Counted from the stretch's first letter, positions 1-7,994 are shown. The stretch is DNA of 16,275 bases from CAKRHR01 sp964423195 (GCA_964423195.1 CAYRDY010000047.1:1-16275); one strand, 5' to 3'. Notes: generated by a model from the sequence alone, not told the origin. Translations and numbers: made by a program.

Positions 1-914
1 CGTTTCAGTTTCGCAAAAAAATCCTCTAAGATCAATCTCTGATTGATCGATGTATACCAGCGGATCTGTTTGGCATTTTCCCTGAAGGAATAGCTTCCGT
101 CCGCGTGGACATTCGGCGCCGCCACACTCCGGTAAGTCCCGGAGTTGTGGCTGAGCAGCAGACCGATCGCCACAGAGTCACCGAGTGACCAGCTCTCGCC
201 GTTCGGGAAACCGACCGCGTAGTCATACGGCGCTGTCTCTGAGAAATCCGGCACCTGATCCATCATTTTCTGAACCGTCGCGAAGGTATTGATCGCCAGA
301 TATTCGCCGATCTCCCCGCACGGATATATCTTTTCCATCATCTCAGAGAAACTGACCTGCATGGTGCTATAGACTTCCTCCGGCACCAGCCACACCGGCG
401 CGGCGCTGTTCATCACCGCGTTAAACGCGTGCATATCATTCATGGTATTAAACTCATAGCCGCCGCGCGGATAGTCTGTTCCGCCCACGATGACCAGGAG
501 CATTCGCCGGCAGATCTCAGGATTTGTCAGAATCGCCGACGCCACATTGGTGAGCGCCCCCTGGCACAGGACAAACAGCGGCCGCCCATCCGCCCGCAGG
601 GCTTCCTTTACCAGAGCATCCGATGCATTGGAGGGCACCGGCATTTGCTCATCGCACATCGCGTGCGCCGCGCCCGTCACCGCCAGATTCGCTGATACGT
701 TCATCAGCTCACAGACACGCGCGATCTCCCGATGGGAGGCCGCCATGGAACCCTCCGCCGCAAAATGCTCCGCCAGGATGCTCCGCACTTCCGCCTTTTC
801 GGACATCAGCGCGTGGGCGATCGCAATTTGGTCATCGCACTCGCAGGCCGCGTCCGTATCAATGATGACGCGGATTTTCTTTTTTTCAGGAATTTTAAAT
901 AATGATTCGTTCAT
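1..914 (-). CDS. nucleoside hydrolase-like protein (3' end cut by window edge)
   Basis: The product resembles the inosine/uridine-preferring nucleoside hydrolase family, which splits nucleosides into base and ribose in the cytoplasm using an active-site calcium. 304 residues are visible and the frame is open at base 1. Family marks are the N-terminal metal loop DTDAACECDDQ (residues 19-29), the GALTNVA segment (119-125), EFNTMND (154-160) and a late GDSVAIG (245-251) that could supply the fourth Asp. The metal loop has two more residues than the classical DTDPGxDD, so this is a divergent subfamily and the substrate is uncertain. The ATG at 914 is the first start after an in-frame TGA. It lies 16 nt after the stop of the upstream binding-protein gene and has no clear Shine-Dalgarno, so translational coupling is likely. 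It could also be a ribosyl hydrolase acting on a modified nucleoside. Confidence 0.8.
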   Translation of the reverse strand, partial: MNESLFKIPEKKKIRVIIDTDAACECDDQIAIAHALMSEKAEVRSILAEHFAAEGSMAASHREIARVCELMNVSANLAVTGAAHAMCDEQMPVPSNASDALVKEALRADGRPLFVLCQGALTNVASAILTNPEICRRMLLVIVGGTDYPRGGYEFNTMNDMHAFNAVMNSAAPVWLVPEEVYSTMQVSFSEMMEKIYPCGEIGEYLAINTFATVQKMMDQVPDFSETAPYDYAVGFPNGESWSLGDSVAIGLLLSHNSGTYRSVAAPNVHADGSYSFRENAKQIRWYTSINQRLILEDFFAKLK

Positions 915-930
915 ATTTCGTCAGGCTATT

Positions 931-2184
931 TTACTGGACGGCATTTTCAAGCGTCAAGTTTCTGTAAAACTCGCAGAAGCTCTCCTTGGAGGCATTCTCG
1001 TTAAACTCCGGAAAGAACTGCGTCATATCCTCCGCCGTGACAAAATACTCGCCGTTGTTATGTTTGTCATAAATCTTTGTGAACGTGTCAATGTCCTTGA
1101 CATTCCACCTGCAGACACCGAGATCGCAGTAGCCCTCCTCGCCCTTGACGAGGTCGGCATGGCCGTTGACCGCGTTGATGATCATCGGAATGGCGTTGCC
1201 AAAGATAATCTCTGGGCACTCATAGATGGCGGCGCAGACCTCGCCGCTGTCGACGAGATCGATCAGGGAGTCCGTGATACTGCCGCCGCCGGCCAGTTTG
1301 ATCGAATCCGATTTGCCGGCGTCATAGATCGGCTGTGCCCAGACTTCCATGGTGAATGACACGCCGATGCCGTCATAGTCGCTTGAGAGGACTTTGGACT
1401 GCATGGCCGTAAAGTCGTCGGTGCCCGGCCATCCCTCGACAATATCGGCATTCTCATCAAAGGCAATCTCCATGCCATCGGCCTGCGCCGCCTTGATGCC
1501 TTCAAAGAAACCGGTCTGCCTGTCGACAAACATCGGGATTCCCAAACCGGCGCCGCCGTTGCAGTACGCAACATGCTTGCAGCCGGCCTCAGCCAGAGAG
1601 TAAGCCACATCATAGCCGAGTAGATAGTCGCCATTCTCCTCGGATTCCGAGCCATCGCTGCTCAACGTCTTGAAACCGCCCAGATAATACTCATTATCCT
1701 TGTACTGCTCATCAAGGCCGCGTTCACAGCCCCAGTAATACATGCCATAATTGGTGACATTGTCGACGACAGTGTTCATCGAAGCGTTGTAGATGCCGAT
1801 GTAACCCTTGCATCCGGCCGCCGCGCAGGCGTCGACGAAAGCCAGCTCATCCTGCGCTGAAGCGATGCTCTCTGAAAACATAAACTCAAGATTGTATAAG
1901 CTGGAGAGATAATCCAGATAATCCTGAAATGCGACAAAACCAAGCTCTGTGGTGTCATAAACTTCAATGCCGATCTTGATCGTCTCCTCCGGCCATGAGC
2001 CGTCGAGCGTGACAGTGCTGTCGCCGCCATTCGCCGCTCCGGTGTCCGGCGCTTGGCTTTCTCCGCCGCTCACATTCTGGGAATCGCCCGAACCGCCGCC
2101 GTTATCGGAACCGCCACCGCATCCGGCCACACTCATCACAATCAAAGTAAGCCCTAAAACCAATGCCAATAATCTCTTTTTCAT
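931..2184 (-). CDS. ABC sugar-type solute-binding lipoprotein
   Basis: 417-residue extracellular binding protein, likely membrane-tethered, with a type 1 periplasmic-binding fold like the ribose/galactose binders. The N-terminus is a lipoprotein signal: MKKR, a hydrophobic stretch, then the lipobox V-A-G-C with Cys22 as the lipidation site. A Gly/Ser/Asp-rich linker follows to about residue 70, and the ligand-binding lobes fill the rest. I chose the ATG at 2184 because AGGAGG sits just upstream and the signal peptide begins there. A longer frame to 2286 only adds low-complexity residues. No ATP-binding or permease gene is visible, so these may lie beyond the left edge. The nucleoside hydrolase-like gene follows after 16 nt, which suggests a nucleoside or pentose ligand (inference). 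Four cysteines near the C-terminal half (ECPEI, YCDLGVC, SFCEF) are unusual for this fold. Confidence 0.85.
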   Translation of the reverse strand: MKKRLLALVLGLTLIVMSVAGCGGGSDNGGGSGDSQNVSGGESQAPDTGAANGGDSTVTLDGSWPEETIKIGIEVYDTTELGFVAFQDYLDYLSSLYNLEFMFSESIASAQDELAFVDACAAAGCKGYIGIYNASMNTVVDNVTNYGMYYWGCERGLDEQYKDNEYYLGGFKTLSSDGSESEENGDYLLGYDVAYSLAEAGCKHVAYCNGGAGLGIPMFVDRQTGFFEGIKAAQADGMEIAFDENADIVEGWPGTDDFTAMQSKVLSSDYDGIGVSFTMEVWAQPIYDAGKSDSIKLAGGGSITDSLIDLVDSGEVCAAIYECPEIIFGNAIPMIINAVNGHADLVKGEEGYCDLGVCRWNVKDIDTFTKIYDKHNNGEYFVTAEDMTQFFPEFNENASKESFCEFYRNLTLENAVQ

Positions 2185-2403
2185 TTTGCGTCCTCCTAAA
2201 TAAAATTTTTTATTTGATGATATGATTTTAGCATTGTTTGATGGCGGGTTCATCCCAAAAAATCCTTTGTTTTTGACATTTTCCATCCGTTTTTGAATTT
2301 GATTGTCAGAAACATCTCTGTTTTTTTCTATTAAAATAAATTTTGATCTTTATTTTTTTCAATATCTGTTGTAAACTATAGACAAAACAGGAGGGGGAAA
2401 CAT
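2185..2403. promoter_or_regulatory. AT-rich divergent control region
   Basis: 219 bases between divergent start codons, strongly AT-rich, with no credible gene. They must hold both promoters and any operator. Visible items are the extended -10 at 2225-2230 (minus strand), a weak AAATAAA/TTTATTT hairpin just before the binding-protein ribosome site, two TTTGATG copies near 2213 and 2238, and a possible plus-strand -10 TATAGA at 2377-2382 that would give the regulator a very short leader. No clear AraC half-site pair could be picked out. Confidence 0.6.
2225..2230 (-). promoter_or_regulatory. extended -10 element for the binding-protein operon
   Basis: On the minus strand the sequence reads TGCTAAAAT, a good extended -10 element about 40 nt before the start codon at 2184. 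The -35 position at 17 bp (TGAACC) is weak, as expected for an activator-dependent promoter. The divergent AraC-type regulator is an obvious candidate activator (inference). Confidence 0.45.
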
Positions 2404-4872
2404 ATGTCACAGACGATCATTCTTCAGGGCGGAAACCGCTTTTTTTCGCATGAACTGCTGCAAAATGACACGCGGCAGCTGCAGTTGGACAGTTCCCTGC
2501 GAATATTTTTTATGCTGCACGGCACCTGCCATATCCAATACAGGCAGAGTACGGCGCATCTGCACGAAAACGATATTGCCTTTCTGCCGTCCGGCGCGCC
2601 CTATCTGCTCATCGATGAGGACGAGTCCGTGAGCATTTACTGTCTGCAGGTGCATCCGGCCTATTTTGACACATTCTGCCCGCAGCTTAGGTCCATACAG
2701 TTTGAACAATTTCACATCCCTCAAAATCCTGGCGATCCGGTTTACACAAATCTCTGCGGCTGCCTTGCCGGCATCATTTTTCCCGCGCTCTCCGATGAGA
2801 ACGTCTCAAACCTGGAGGCGCTGACGAATCTGAACCGGCTGATCCTCTTTCTCTGCCGCGAGTTCAGCGCGCAAGCCAAAGACGGCAGCGCTGAGGATAC
2901 ATATATCAACAGCCGTATCCGAGACATTCTGCGCTATATTCAGGACAATTATCAAAATAAAATGACTCTGGAGGATATCAGCCGACACATCGGGCTGCAT
3001 CCCCAGTATTTCAGTACCTTTTTTTATAAGCATTTTCATGAGAAATTTCTCGATTTTGTCAACCGCTACCGCGTGAACCGCTCGCTTGAGGAATTGACCC
3101 GCACAGATTTGAGTATTCTCGATATCGCCCTCAATGTCGGCTTTCAGAATCACAAGTCGTACAACAACGCCTTTAAAAAGTATTACCATATGCTCCCGTC
3201 GGACTACCGGCGGCAGTATTCGTCGCGCACCGGAACAGCTACGGATACCGATATGCCTCTGCTCGACCATTTCAAATATCTGCAGAAATATTATCACGCC
3301 GCGGAAAATCCATCGCCCGCGGCGCCCCAAAAATCGCTGTCACTGGAACTGAATCTGGCACACACGCCGACGATTGTCCGCGACGGGCGGCTAAAGTCCA
3401 TCTGTGTCGGCAGCGGCTACTTTCTCCTACAGGATAATGTCTACCGGCAGCTTGAGCGCGTCGCCGGGGAGTGCCATTTCACCCATGTCCATTTCAGGGA
3501 TGTTTTCTGTGACCTGATGAATGTGTATACAGAGCCTTTTCCGGATCAGCCGCTGTACTACTGGGACAATATGGACCAGGTGATCGGGCGCATCCTGCGG
3601 CTCGGCCTGTATCCGTTCATCGAGATCGACTTCATACCCAGAGACCTGGCATCCACCAAGGAGACGCTCGGCTATAGCTACCATCCGAACATCGGCGTGC
3701 CGTCCTCCCTTAAAAAATGGTCGGCGCTCATCCGGGCGTTTTTAAACCACTGCCAGAAAAAATACGGCATGGAGTGTATGCGCAAGTGGCGCTTTGATTT
3801 CTGGAATACGGCCAATCTCATCACGGAAAACGGCTACTGGGCCGGCACGCAGAAGCAGTTTTTTGACCTTTACAAGGCCACGTGGCAGGTCTTTCACGAA
3901 ACCGACCCCGAACTGATGCTCGGCACGCCAAATTTCTCCCTGCCGGACGGTATCAACTGGTATGAGGATTTTCTGCGCATGTGCCGTCAGGAGAATATCC
4001 GCCCGGCATTTTTGAGCACACACCTCTACTCGTGCATGGATAACCTGGATTCGACCCCGGAAATCTTTCCCTATCCGCACACGACCTACAATTATCTGTC
4101 ACTGACAAACATCAACTATATACGGAATATCATTTACTTTTCGAAGGATATTTTGAAGAAATACCATTTTGAGGAACTGCCGCTCATCGCCGGCGAATGG
4201 AATATCACCTATTATCTGTCCGACCTGATCCGAGATACGGCTTTCATGGCCACCTATATCGTCCACACCTGGCTGCAGACCATCAATCTGACCGACGGCA
4301 TGTCCTTTTTCTGTCTGTCCGACATCAATGACAACGCCAGGCCGTCGGCGCTCCTGTTTCCGGGCAATCAGGGACTTTTGACGCGGCAGGGCATCGCCAA
4401 GCCGGCCTACAACGCATTCTATCTGCTGCACAAACTTGACGCGGACATTGTCTATTTCAGACAGCCCTGCGTCGTCACCCGCTCGGATTCAGGCTTTCAT
4501 GTTTTGCTTTACAATCTCAGCGAATATGAGCAAAACCAGAGAGACGACAATCTGGCCTATATTTCCGACACACACCGCTATCAGGTCTTTCGGGAGACGG
4601 AGACGATCGTCTTTCGGGGCATCTTTGCCGTCAGGCAGGGCACCTACCATATCACCCGCTACACGATCGACCGCGAGCACGGCTCCTTCTACGACGCCTG
4701 GCTGCAGATGGGAAGCCCGCGAAACATCACGGAGGAGACCGGACGCGCCCTGCTGCACGCCTCGTCACCGCACATTCACTACAGCACCCAGGCAGATACG
4801 TCGTCCATTGTCCTGAATTCAGAGATCAGGCCTCACGGCGTACAGCTCTTCGAGATCAGAAGGGCGGAATAA
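2404..4872 (+). CDS. AraC-family regulator fused to a GH39-like domain
   Basis: 822-residue cytoplasmic protein. Residues 1-150 form a cupin-like sensor (ENDIAFLPSGAPYLL). Residues 170-270 hold the two AraC helix-turn-helix motifs (MTLEDISRHIGLHPQYFS and SILDIALNVGFQNHKSYNN). Residues 330-680 resemble GH39 beta-xylosidases: HVHFRDVF at 361-368, YWDNMDQVI near 386, GLYPFIEIDF at 401-410, and AGEWN at 596-600 with Glu598 in the nucleophile position. The canonical acid/base motif WNEPN is WNTAN here (467-471), with Thr469 replacing the catalytic Glu, so normal hydrolysis is doubtful and ligand sensing is plausible. A beta-rich tail completes the protein. The ATG at 2404 has GGAGGGGG about 7 nt before it. 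It is divergent from the binding-protein operon, which it probably regulates. The AraC-GH39 architecture is known in Bacillota; the targets here are inferred. Confidence 0.9.
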   Translation: MSQTIILQGGNRFFSHELLQNDTRQLQLDSSLRIFFMLHGTCHIQYRQSTAHLHENDIAFLPSGAPYLLIDEDESVSIYCLQVHPAYFDTFCPQLRSIQFEQFHIPQNPGDPVYTNLCGCLAGIIFPALSDENVSNLEALTNLNRLILFLCREFSAQAKDGSAEDTYINSRIRDILRYIQDNYQNKMTLEDISRHIGLHPQYFSTFFYKHFHEKFLDFVNRYRVNRSLEELTRTDLSILDIALNVGFQNHKSYNNAFKKYYHMLPSDYRRQYSSRTGTATDTDMPLLDHFKYLQKYYHAAENPSPAAPQKSLSLELNLAHTPTIVRDGRLKSICVGSGYFLLQDNVYRQLERVAGECHFTHVHFRDVFCDLMNVYTEPFPDQPLYYWDNMDQVIGRILRLGLYPFIEIDFIPRDLASTKETLGYSYHPNIGVPSSLKKWSALIRAFLNHCQKKYGMECMRKWRFDFWNTANLITENGYWAGTQKQFFDLYKATWQVFHETDPELMLGTPNFSLPDGINWYEDFLRMCRQENIRPAFLSTHLYSCMDNLDSTPEIFPYPHTTYNYLSLTNINYIRNIIYFSKDILKKYHFEELPLIAGEWNITYYLSDLIRDTAFMATYIVHTWLQTINLTDGMSFFCLSDINDNARPSALLFPGNQGLLTRQGIAKPAYNAFYLLHKLDADIVYFRQPCVVTRSDSGFHVLLYNLSEYEQNQRDDNLAYISDTHRYQVFRETETIVFRGIFAVRQGTYHITRYTIDREHGSFYDAWLQMGSPRNITEETGRALLHASSPHIHYSTQADTSSIVLNSEIRPHGVQLFEIRRAE

Positions 4873-4880
4873 AAAGCCTT

Positions 4881-4942
4881 AAAAGGCCTGCGGATAAACC
4901 CTCTTTGGCTTTTGCCAAATAAGTTTCGTCCGCAGGCCTTTT
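4881..4942. terminator. bidirectional terminator with nested hairpin
   Basis: 14-bp perfect arms (4881-4894 and 4929-4942) are flanked by A-rich sequence on the left and T-rich sequence on the right, so the structure can end transcription on both strands. The loop holds a second perfect hairpin, TTTGGC/GCCAAA (4904-4919). It separates the convergent regulator and MATE genes. Confidence 0.9.
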
Positions 4943-4958
4943 TATTGAGTTTCTCAAT

Positions 4959-6398
4959 TTATTTCAATTTTGACTTTCCGCTCGCTCTTCTTCCTCGCCG
5001 CTTCTCCCTGAATGCCGGCAGAGCGGCCAGTCCGAGGTCTGTCACGGGCCTGATCCATTTCCCGGAATACAGGTGAACCTGCATGAGCAGATAGCGGACA
5101 GGCTCATCGATATAGCAGCAGATAAACACGATCCAGTACGGCAGCTTCAGCAGAAATCCGGAGATCAGCACACACGGGATCACCATCACATACATAAAGA
5201 CGATTTCCAGCACCGTGCCGTACACCGCGTCGCCGGAGGCCCGGTAGACATCATTCTGGATCCAGTTGCCCATGCGGATCACGGAGACGACCGCGTAGAT
5301 GATCAGCATTCTCGTCCCCGCCGCATAGGAAGCGCCGGACAGGCTCATCGCCGTCAGAAGCGGCCTGTGCAACGCCAGAAGCACAAGATCCACCATAAGG
5401 ATTGCCACACTGCACAGATATACGAGCCGTCTGGCGCGCTCAAACGCCGTGTCCAGCTTTCCCGCACCCACGCACTTGCCGACCAGAATGGAAGCCGCGC
5501 TTGAGAATCCGGCAAAGAAACCGATCAGAAGGCCCTCCAGCGTCCGAAAAACCGCCAGTGCCGCGATCACGTGCTCCGGCTGCCTGCCCAGCGTGACATT
5601 GATGATCATATTTCCAATCCCGACCAGGAGCTCATCGCAGATGATCGGAAAACATTTCCTAAAATAACCCTTCAGCTGAGCACGCTGCCATTTAAAGTGG
5701 CCGCGCACCCGAAACAGATAGGGATAACCGGCCTTGAGAGCCAGCAGATAGATGGTGAGCACATTGACCGCCGCCGCACAGGCCGTCGCCAGCGCCGCGC
5801 CGCGAATACCCATCGCACGCACACCAAAATGCCCGTAGATGAACACCCAATTGAGAAATATATTGACTGCGACCGACACCGCCGACGCGATCATCGGAAT
5901 CCTGACGCGCTCCGTGGCCCTGAGCAGGCAGCTCATGGCCATCGAAAATACCTGCAGCACATAGGCGAAGCCCACGATGTGCAGATACTGCACGCCAATC
6001 TGCTGGATCGACGTCTTATCCGTATACAGCCTCATGACCGGACGCGGCGCGAAGACGGCCAGACAGCCAAAAATCACGCCCACAGTCATCATACACACCA
6101 GCGTCATCCCGTAGGAGCGCTCAATGCCGTCATCCTCCTTGGAGCCCCAGTATTGCGAAATAAAAAGCGTTCCGCCGCCCACAAAGCCCCAGTAACAGGA
6201 AAACATCAGTGAGGAGAACTGTGCGCACAGCCCCAGCGCGCCGACGGACAATTCGCCGATCGGAGCCACCATCATGGTATCGATCATGCTTGCCGTGGTC
6301 GTCAGCAAATTCTGGAGAGCGACTGGAATGGCAATTGACGCCAAGTTCTTCAAGAAAACCCGCCACGGAAAAGCGGAACGATTCTGCTTGCGAGACAT
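4959..6398 (-). CDS. MATE-family multidrug/organic cation exporter
   Basis: 479-residue integral membrane protein of the multidrug and toxic compound extrusion family, normally a 12-helix antiporter driven by Na+ or H+. The N-terminal half begins with the typical SIAIPVALQNLLTTTASMIDT followed by MMVAPIGELSVGALG. Later come repeated hydrophobic helices and a polar central loop (RVRGHFKWQR), and the tail is strongly basic. Length suits the family. The frame extends to a GTG at 6410, but I prefer the ATG at 6398, which has GGTGG at suitable spacing. It lies 28 nt after the MFS gene stop and just before a terminator, so it is the last gene of a two-gene transporter unit. The substrate cannot be told from sequence. 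Confidence 0.9.
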   Translation of the reverse strand: MSRKQNRSAFPWRVFLKNLASIAIPVALQNLLTTTASMIDTMMVAPIGELSVGALGLCAQFSSLMFSCYWGFVGGGTLFISQYWGSKEDDGIERSYGMTLVCMMTVGVIFGCLAVFAPRPVMRLYTDKTSIQQIGVQYLHIVGFAYVLQVFSMAMSCLLRATERVRIPMIASAVSVAVNIFLNWVFIYGHFGVRAMGIRGAALATACAAAVNVLTIYLLALKAGYPYLFRVRGHFKWQRAQLKGYFRKCFPIICDELLVGIGNMIINVTLGRQPEHVIAALAVFRTLEGLLIGFFAGFSSAASILVGKCVGAGKLDTAFERARRLVYLCSVAILMVDLVLLALHRPLLTAMSLSGASYAAGTRMLIIYAVVSVIRMGNWIQNDVYRASGDAVYGTVLEIVFMYVMVIPCVLISGFLLKLPYWIVFICCYIDEPVRYLLMQVHLYSGKWIRPVTDLGLAALPAFREKRRGRRASGKSKLK

Positions 6399-6426
6399 AA
6401 CAACCACCACTGAGATTTATTTCAAT

Positions 6427-7656
6427 TCACACTTTCGCAGTCTCTTTCATTCTCAAACTCAGCACCGCACTGATGATCAGAAACGCCGCGAATACCGGAT
6501 AGGCAAATCTCACCTCGCCAAACAGCCGCATGCACGCGGAAATGATCACGAACGAGCACTGCCCCGCCGCGCTCACACATGGGAAAATCACCGCGTTTGC
6601 CTGTTTAAAATTGACTCTCCCGAACACGGAAACTTCAAATGATGTCAGAAAAATCTGTAAAATCGTGATCACGCAGCCCAGCAGCGGGATGGACAGATAG
6701 ACAAAAGCGGGGACATCCGTAAAATTAATGAGCAGCGCCGCGGCAAAAACAAGCGCGAAGAGGGCGTACGCCCGCTTTGTCCCCAGGCGGTTCTCGATAT
6801 TGCCCATCAGCATACTGCCAAAAATGCCGATGGCGGCGCAGACAGACATCATGAAAATCGCCTGGGATTCTCTGAATCCACTGTCCGTATACCTCACGAT
6901 AAACTGTGCCATCACACCGGTGAGCGCAAGGCTGCAGCTGCCGCAGATGGCGATAATCATCCACGTCCCCCGCATTTTAAAAAGCTCCCCTGTGCGAATG
7001 GGTCGCGTCTTTTCCTCCTGCGAGATGACCTCGGCCATCTCCTCCAAAGGAATATTGTCCGGCGTCTCACCGCACTGCTCCGGTTTGTCATGGACAACAA
7101 ACAGGCAGACAACCGCCATCGCAGCCAAAATGGCGCTGACAACGAGCATCCCGCGGAATAAACCCATCCCATTGATCAACAGGGTCAACACAGATACCAT
7201 GACGATCGTCGACACAGGCGCGCCCATGGACACAAAGCCCATGGCGATGCCCTTCTTTTTCGGAAACCAGTTCGCGATCAGCGCATTCGCGCCGATATAG
7301 GAAAAGGACTGCGCGCAGCACACGGCGCCGAATAATCCGATGGCAAAAAACCACATATGTCTCGCGGAGCCGTACAACAGCATAAATCCCGCCGTCAGAA
7401 ACAGACATAAGACAATCGTGAATTTGGGACCCTTTCGCCCGCAGATTCTTCCGAGAATCAGCTGCCCTGCGACGCTCACGATGCCCGCAACGGTCACCAA
7501 CAGAAGCACATCGGCGTAGTCCCACCCGTTCTGTGCCGCTAATCTTGGCAAGATCACATTCTCGCCATCCGAAGTGCAGGCGTTGCATAGGACAAAAAGG
7601 AGAAAGCACAGCGCGATGTGCGTCCAGTGACGCCTGCTAAAATGATATTTACTCAA
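6427..7656 (-). CDS. MFS transporter, oxalate/formate antiporter-like
   Basis: 409-residue major facilitator with about 12 hydrophobic segments in two halves and a charged central loop (EEMAEVISQEEKTRPIRTG). The stretch NWFPKKKGIAMGF after helix 4 and the GRICGRKGPK loop after helix 2 are typical of the oxalate/formate antiporter-like branch, which mostly carries monocarboxylates or dicarboxylates. That substrate class is family knowledge, not proof. The start is TTG at 7656, chosen because GGAGGG lies 7-8 nt upstream and no ATG or GTG fits as well. It is first in a unit with the MATE gene. The promoter at 7761-7789 gives a leader of about 100 nt with a GC-rich hairpin. The combination of an exporter-type and a carrier-type gene suggests metabolite or drug handling (inference). 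Confidence 0.85.
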   Translation of the reverse strand: MSKYHFSRRHWTHIALCFLLFVLCNACTSDGENVILPRLAAQNGWDYADVLLLVTVAGIVSVAGQLILGRICGRKGPKFTIVLCLFLTAGFMLLYGSARHMWFFAIGLFGAVCCAQSFSYIGANALIANWFPKKKGIAMGFVSMGAPVSTIVMVSVLTLLINGMGLFRGMLVVSAILAAMAVVCLFVVHDKPEQCGETPDNIPLEEMAEVISQEEKTRPIRTGELFKMRGTWMIIAICGSCSLALTGVMAQFIVRYTDSGFRESQAIFMMSVCAAIGIFGSMLMGNIENRLGTKRAYALFALVFAAALLINFTDVPAFVYLSIPLLGCVITILQIFLTSFEVSVFGRVNFKQANAVIFPCVSAAGQCSFVIISACMRLFGEVRFAYPVFAAFLIISAVLSLRMKETAKV

Positions 7657-7661
7657 TTTAA

Positions 7662-7674
7662 TCCCTCCAGGGGA
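7662..7674 (-). promoter_or_regulatory. ribosome-binding site of the MFS gene inside a small hairpin
   Basis: On the minus strand the GGAGGG ribosome site that decides the TTG start lies within TCCC-CTGGA-GGGA, a 4-bp stem that could partly mask it. Confidence 0.4.
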
Positions 7675-7681
7675 ATAAATG

Positions 7682-7708
7682 CGCCGGAGCGGCCAGGCCG
7701 TTCCGGCG
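7682..7708 (-). repeat. GC-rich inverted repeat in the MFS leader
   Basis: 13-base arms (7682-7694 and 7696-7708) with one mismatch (a G-U wobble on the plus strand) are separated by a single base. The hairpin lies between the predicted transcription start and the MFS ribosome site. No T run follows, so it is not an ordinary terminator. Confidence 0.6.
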
Positions 7709-7740
7709 TTCTAAGATCCGATGATGAAATCTTGCCAAAA

Positions 7741-7759
7741 GACAACAAGACCTTTTGTC
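7741..7759. promoter_or_regulatory. possible operator palindrome at the MFS transcription start
   Basis: GACAA and TTGTC arms are separated by nine bases, overlapping the predicted transcription start of the MFS promoter. The position fits a repressor site; the regulator is unknown. Confidence 0.3.
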
Positions 7760-7760
7760 A

Positions 7761-7789
7761 ACTATATCTTACACTGAAAGCTCCGTCAA
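7761..7789 (-). promoter_or_regulatory. sigma-A promoter for the MFS-MATE unit
   Basis: On the minus strand, -35 TTGACG (7784-7789), a 17-bp spacer and -10 TATAGT (7761-7766). Spacing is ideal and each box differs from consensus at one position. Predicted start near 7754. Confidence 0.75.
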
Positions 7790-7994
7790 GCGACCATGCA
7801 GACGGCAAGTCTGCTTGCCAGGCTGCTTGGGCATTTGACGGGCAAGGTGGTATGAGCAAAAAAGCGGCGCGACCATAGAGAGCGACGTGATTTGCGAATA
7901 CCGCCGACGATTGCGGGAGCGCCGCAGGCGCGGAGCAATCGGCTTTCATCCATGGTGTTGCCCCGCTTGCGAGGCATGGAAGTTCAGTTACCGA
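7790..7994. other. hairpin-rich noncoding spacer after ilvC
   Basis: With the MFS leader this makes a 338-base gap without a credible gene. Two inverted repeats stand out: GGCAAG-TCTG-CTTGCC (7804-7819) and a 32-base nested hairpin (7909-7940) with GATTGC/GCAATC outside and GCGCC/GGCGC inside. No T run follows either, so this is not a classical terminator for ilvC, though it could act as one or as an mRNA 3'-end stabiliser. A short minus-strand frame crosses it but lacks a ribosome site and protein-like composition. It may be a dispersed intergenic repeat (inference). Confidence 0.5.

Noticed and set aside
490..1359. 289-codon plus-strand open frame
   Set aside because: It lies antisense to the nucleoside hydrolase-like and binding-protein genes, has no ribosome site and its sequence is unlike a protein family. 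It is a shadow of GC-biased codons on the other strand.
2182..2286. 34-residue N-terminal extension of the binding protein
   Set aside because: It would bury the lipoprotein signal peptide and has no ribosome site; AGGAGG lies directly before the internal ATG at 2184.
5571..6212. 213-codon plus-strand frame inside the MATE gene
   Set aside because: Histidine/arginine-rich composition typical of the reverse of a membrane-protein gene; the MATE frame explains the region.
7786..7977. 63-codon minus-strand frame after ilvC
   Set aside because: No ribosome site, no recognisable features, and it runs through inverted repeats.
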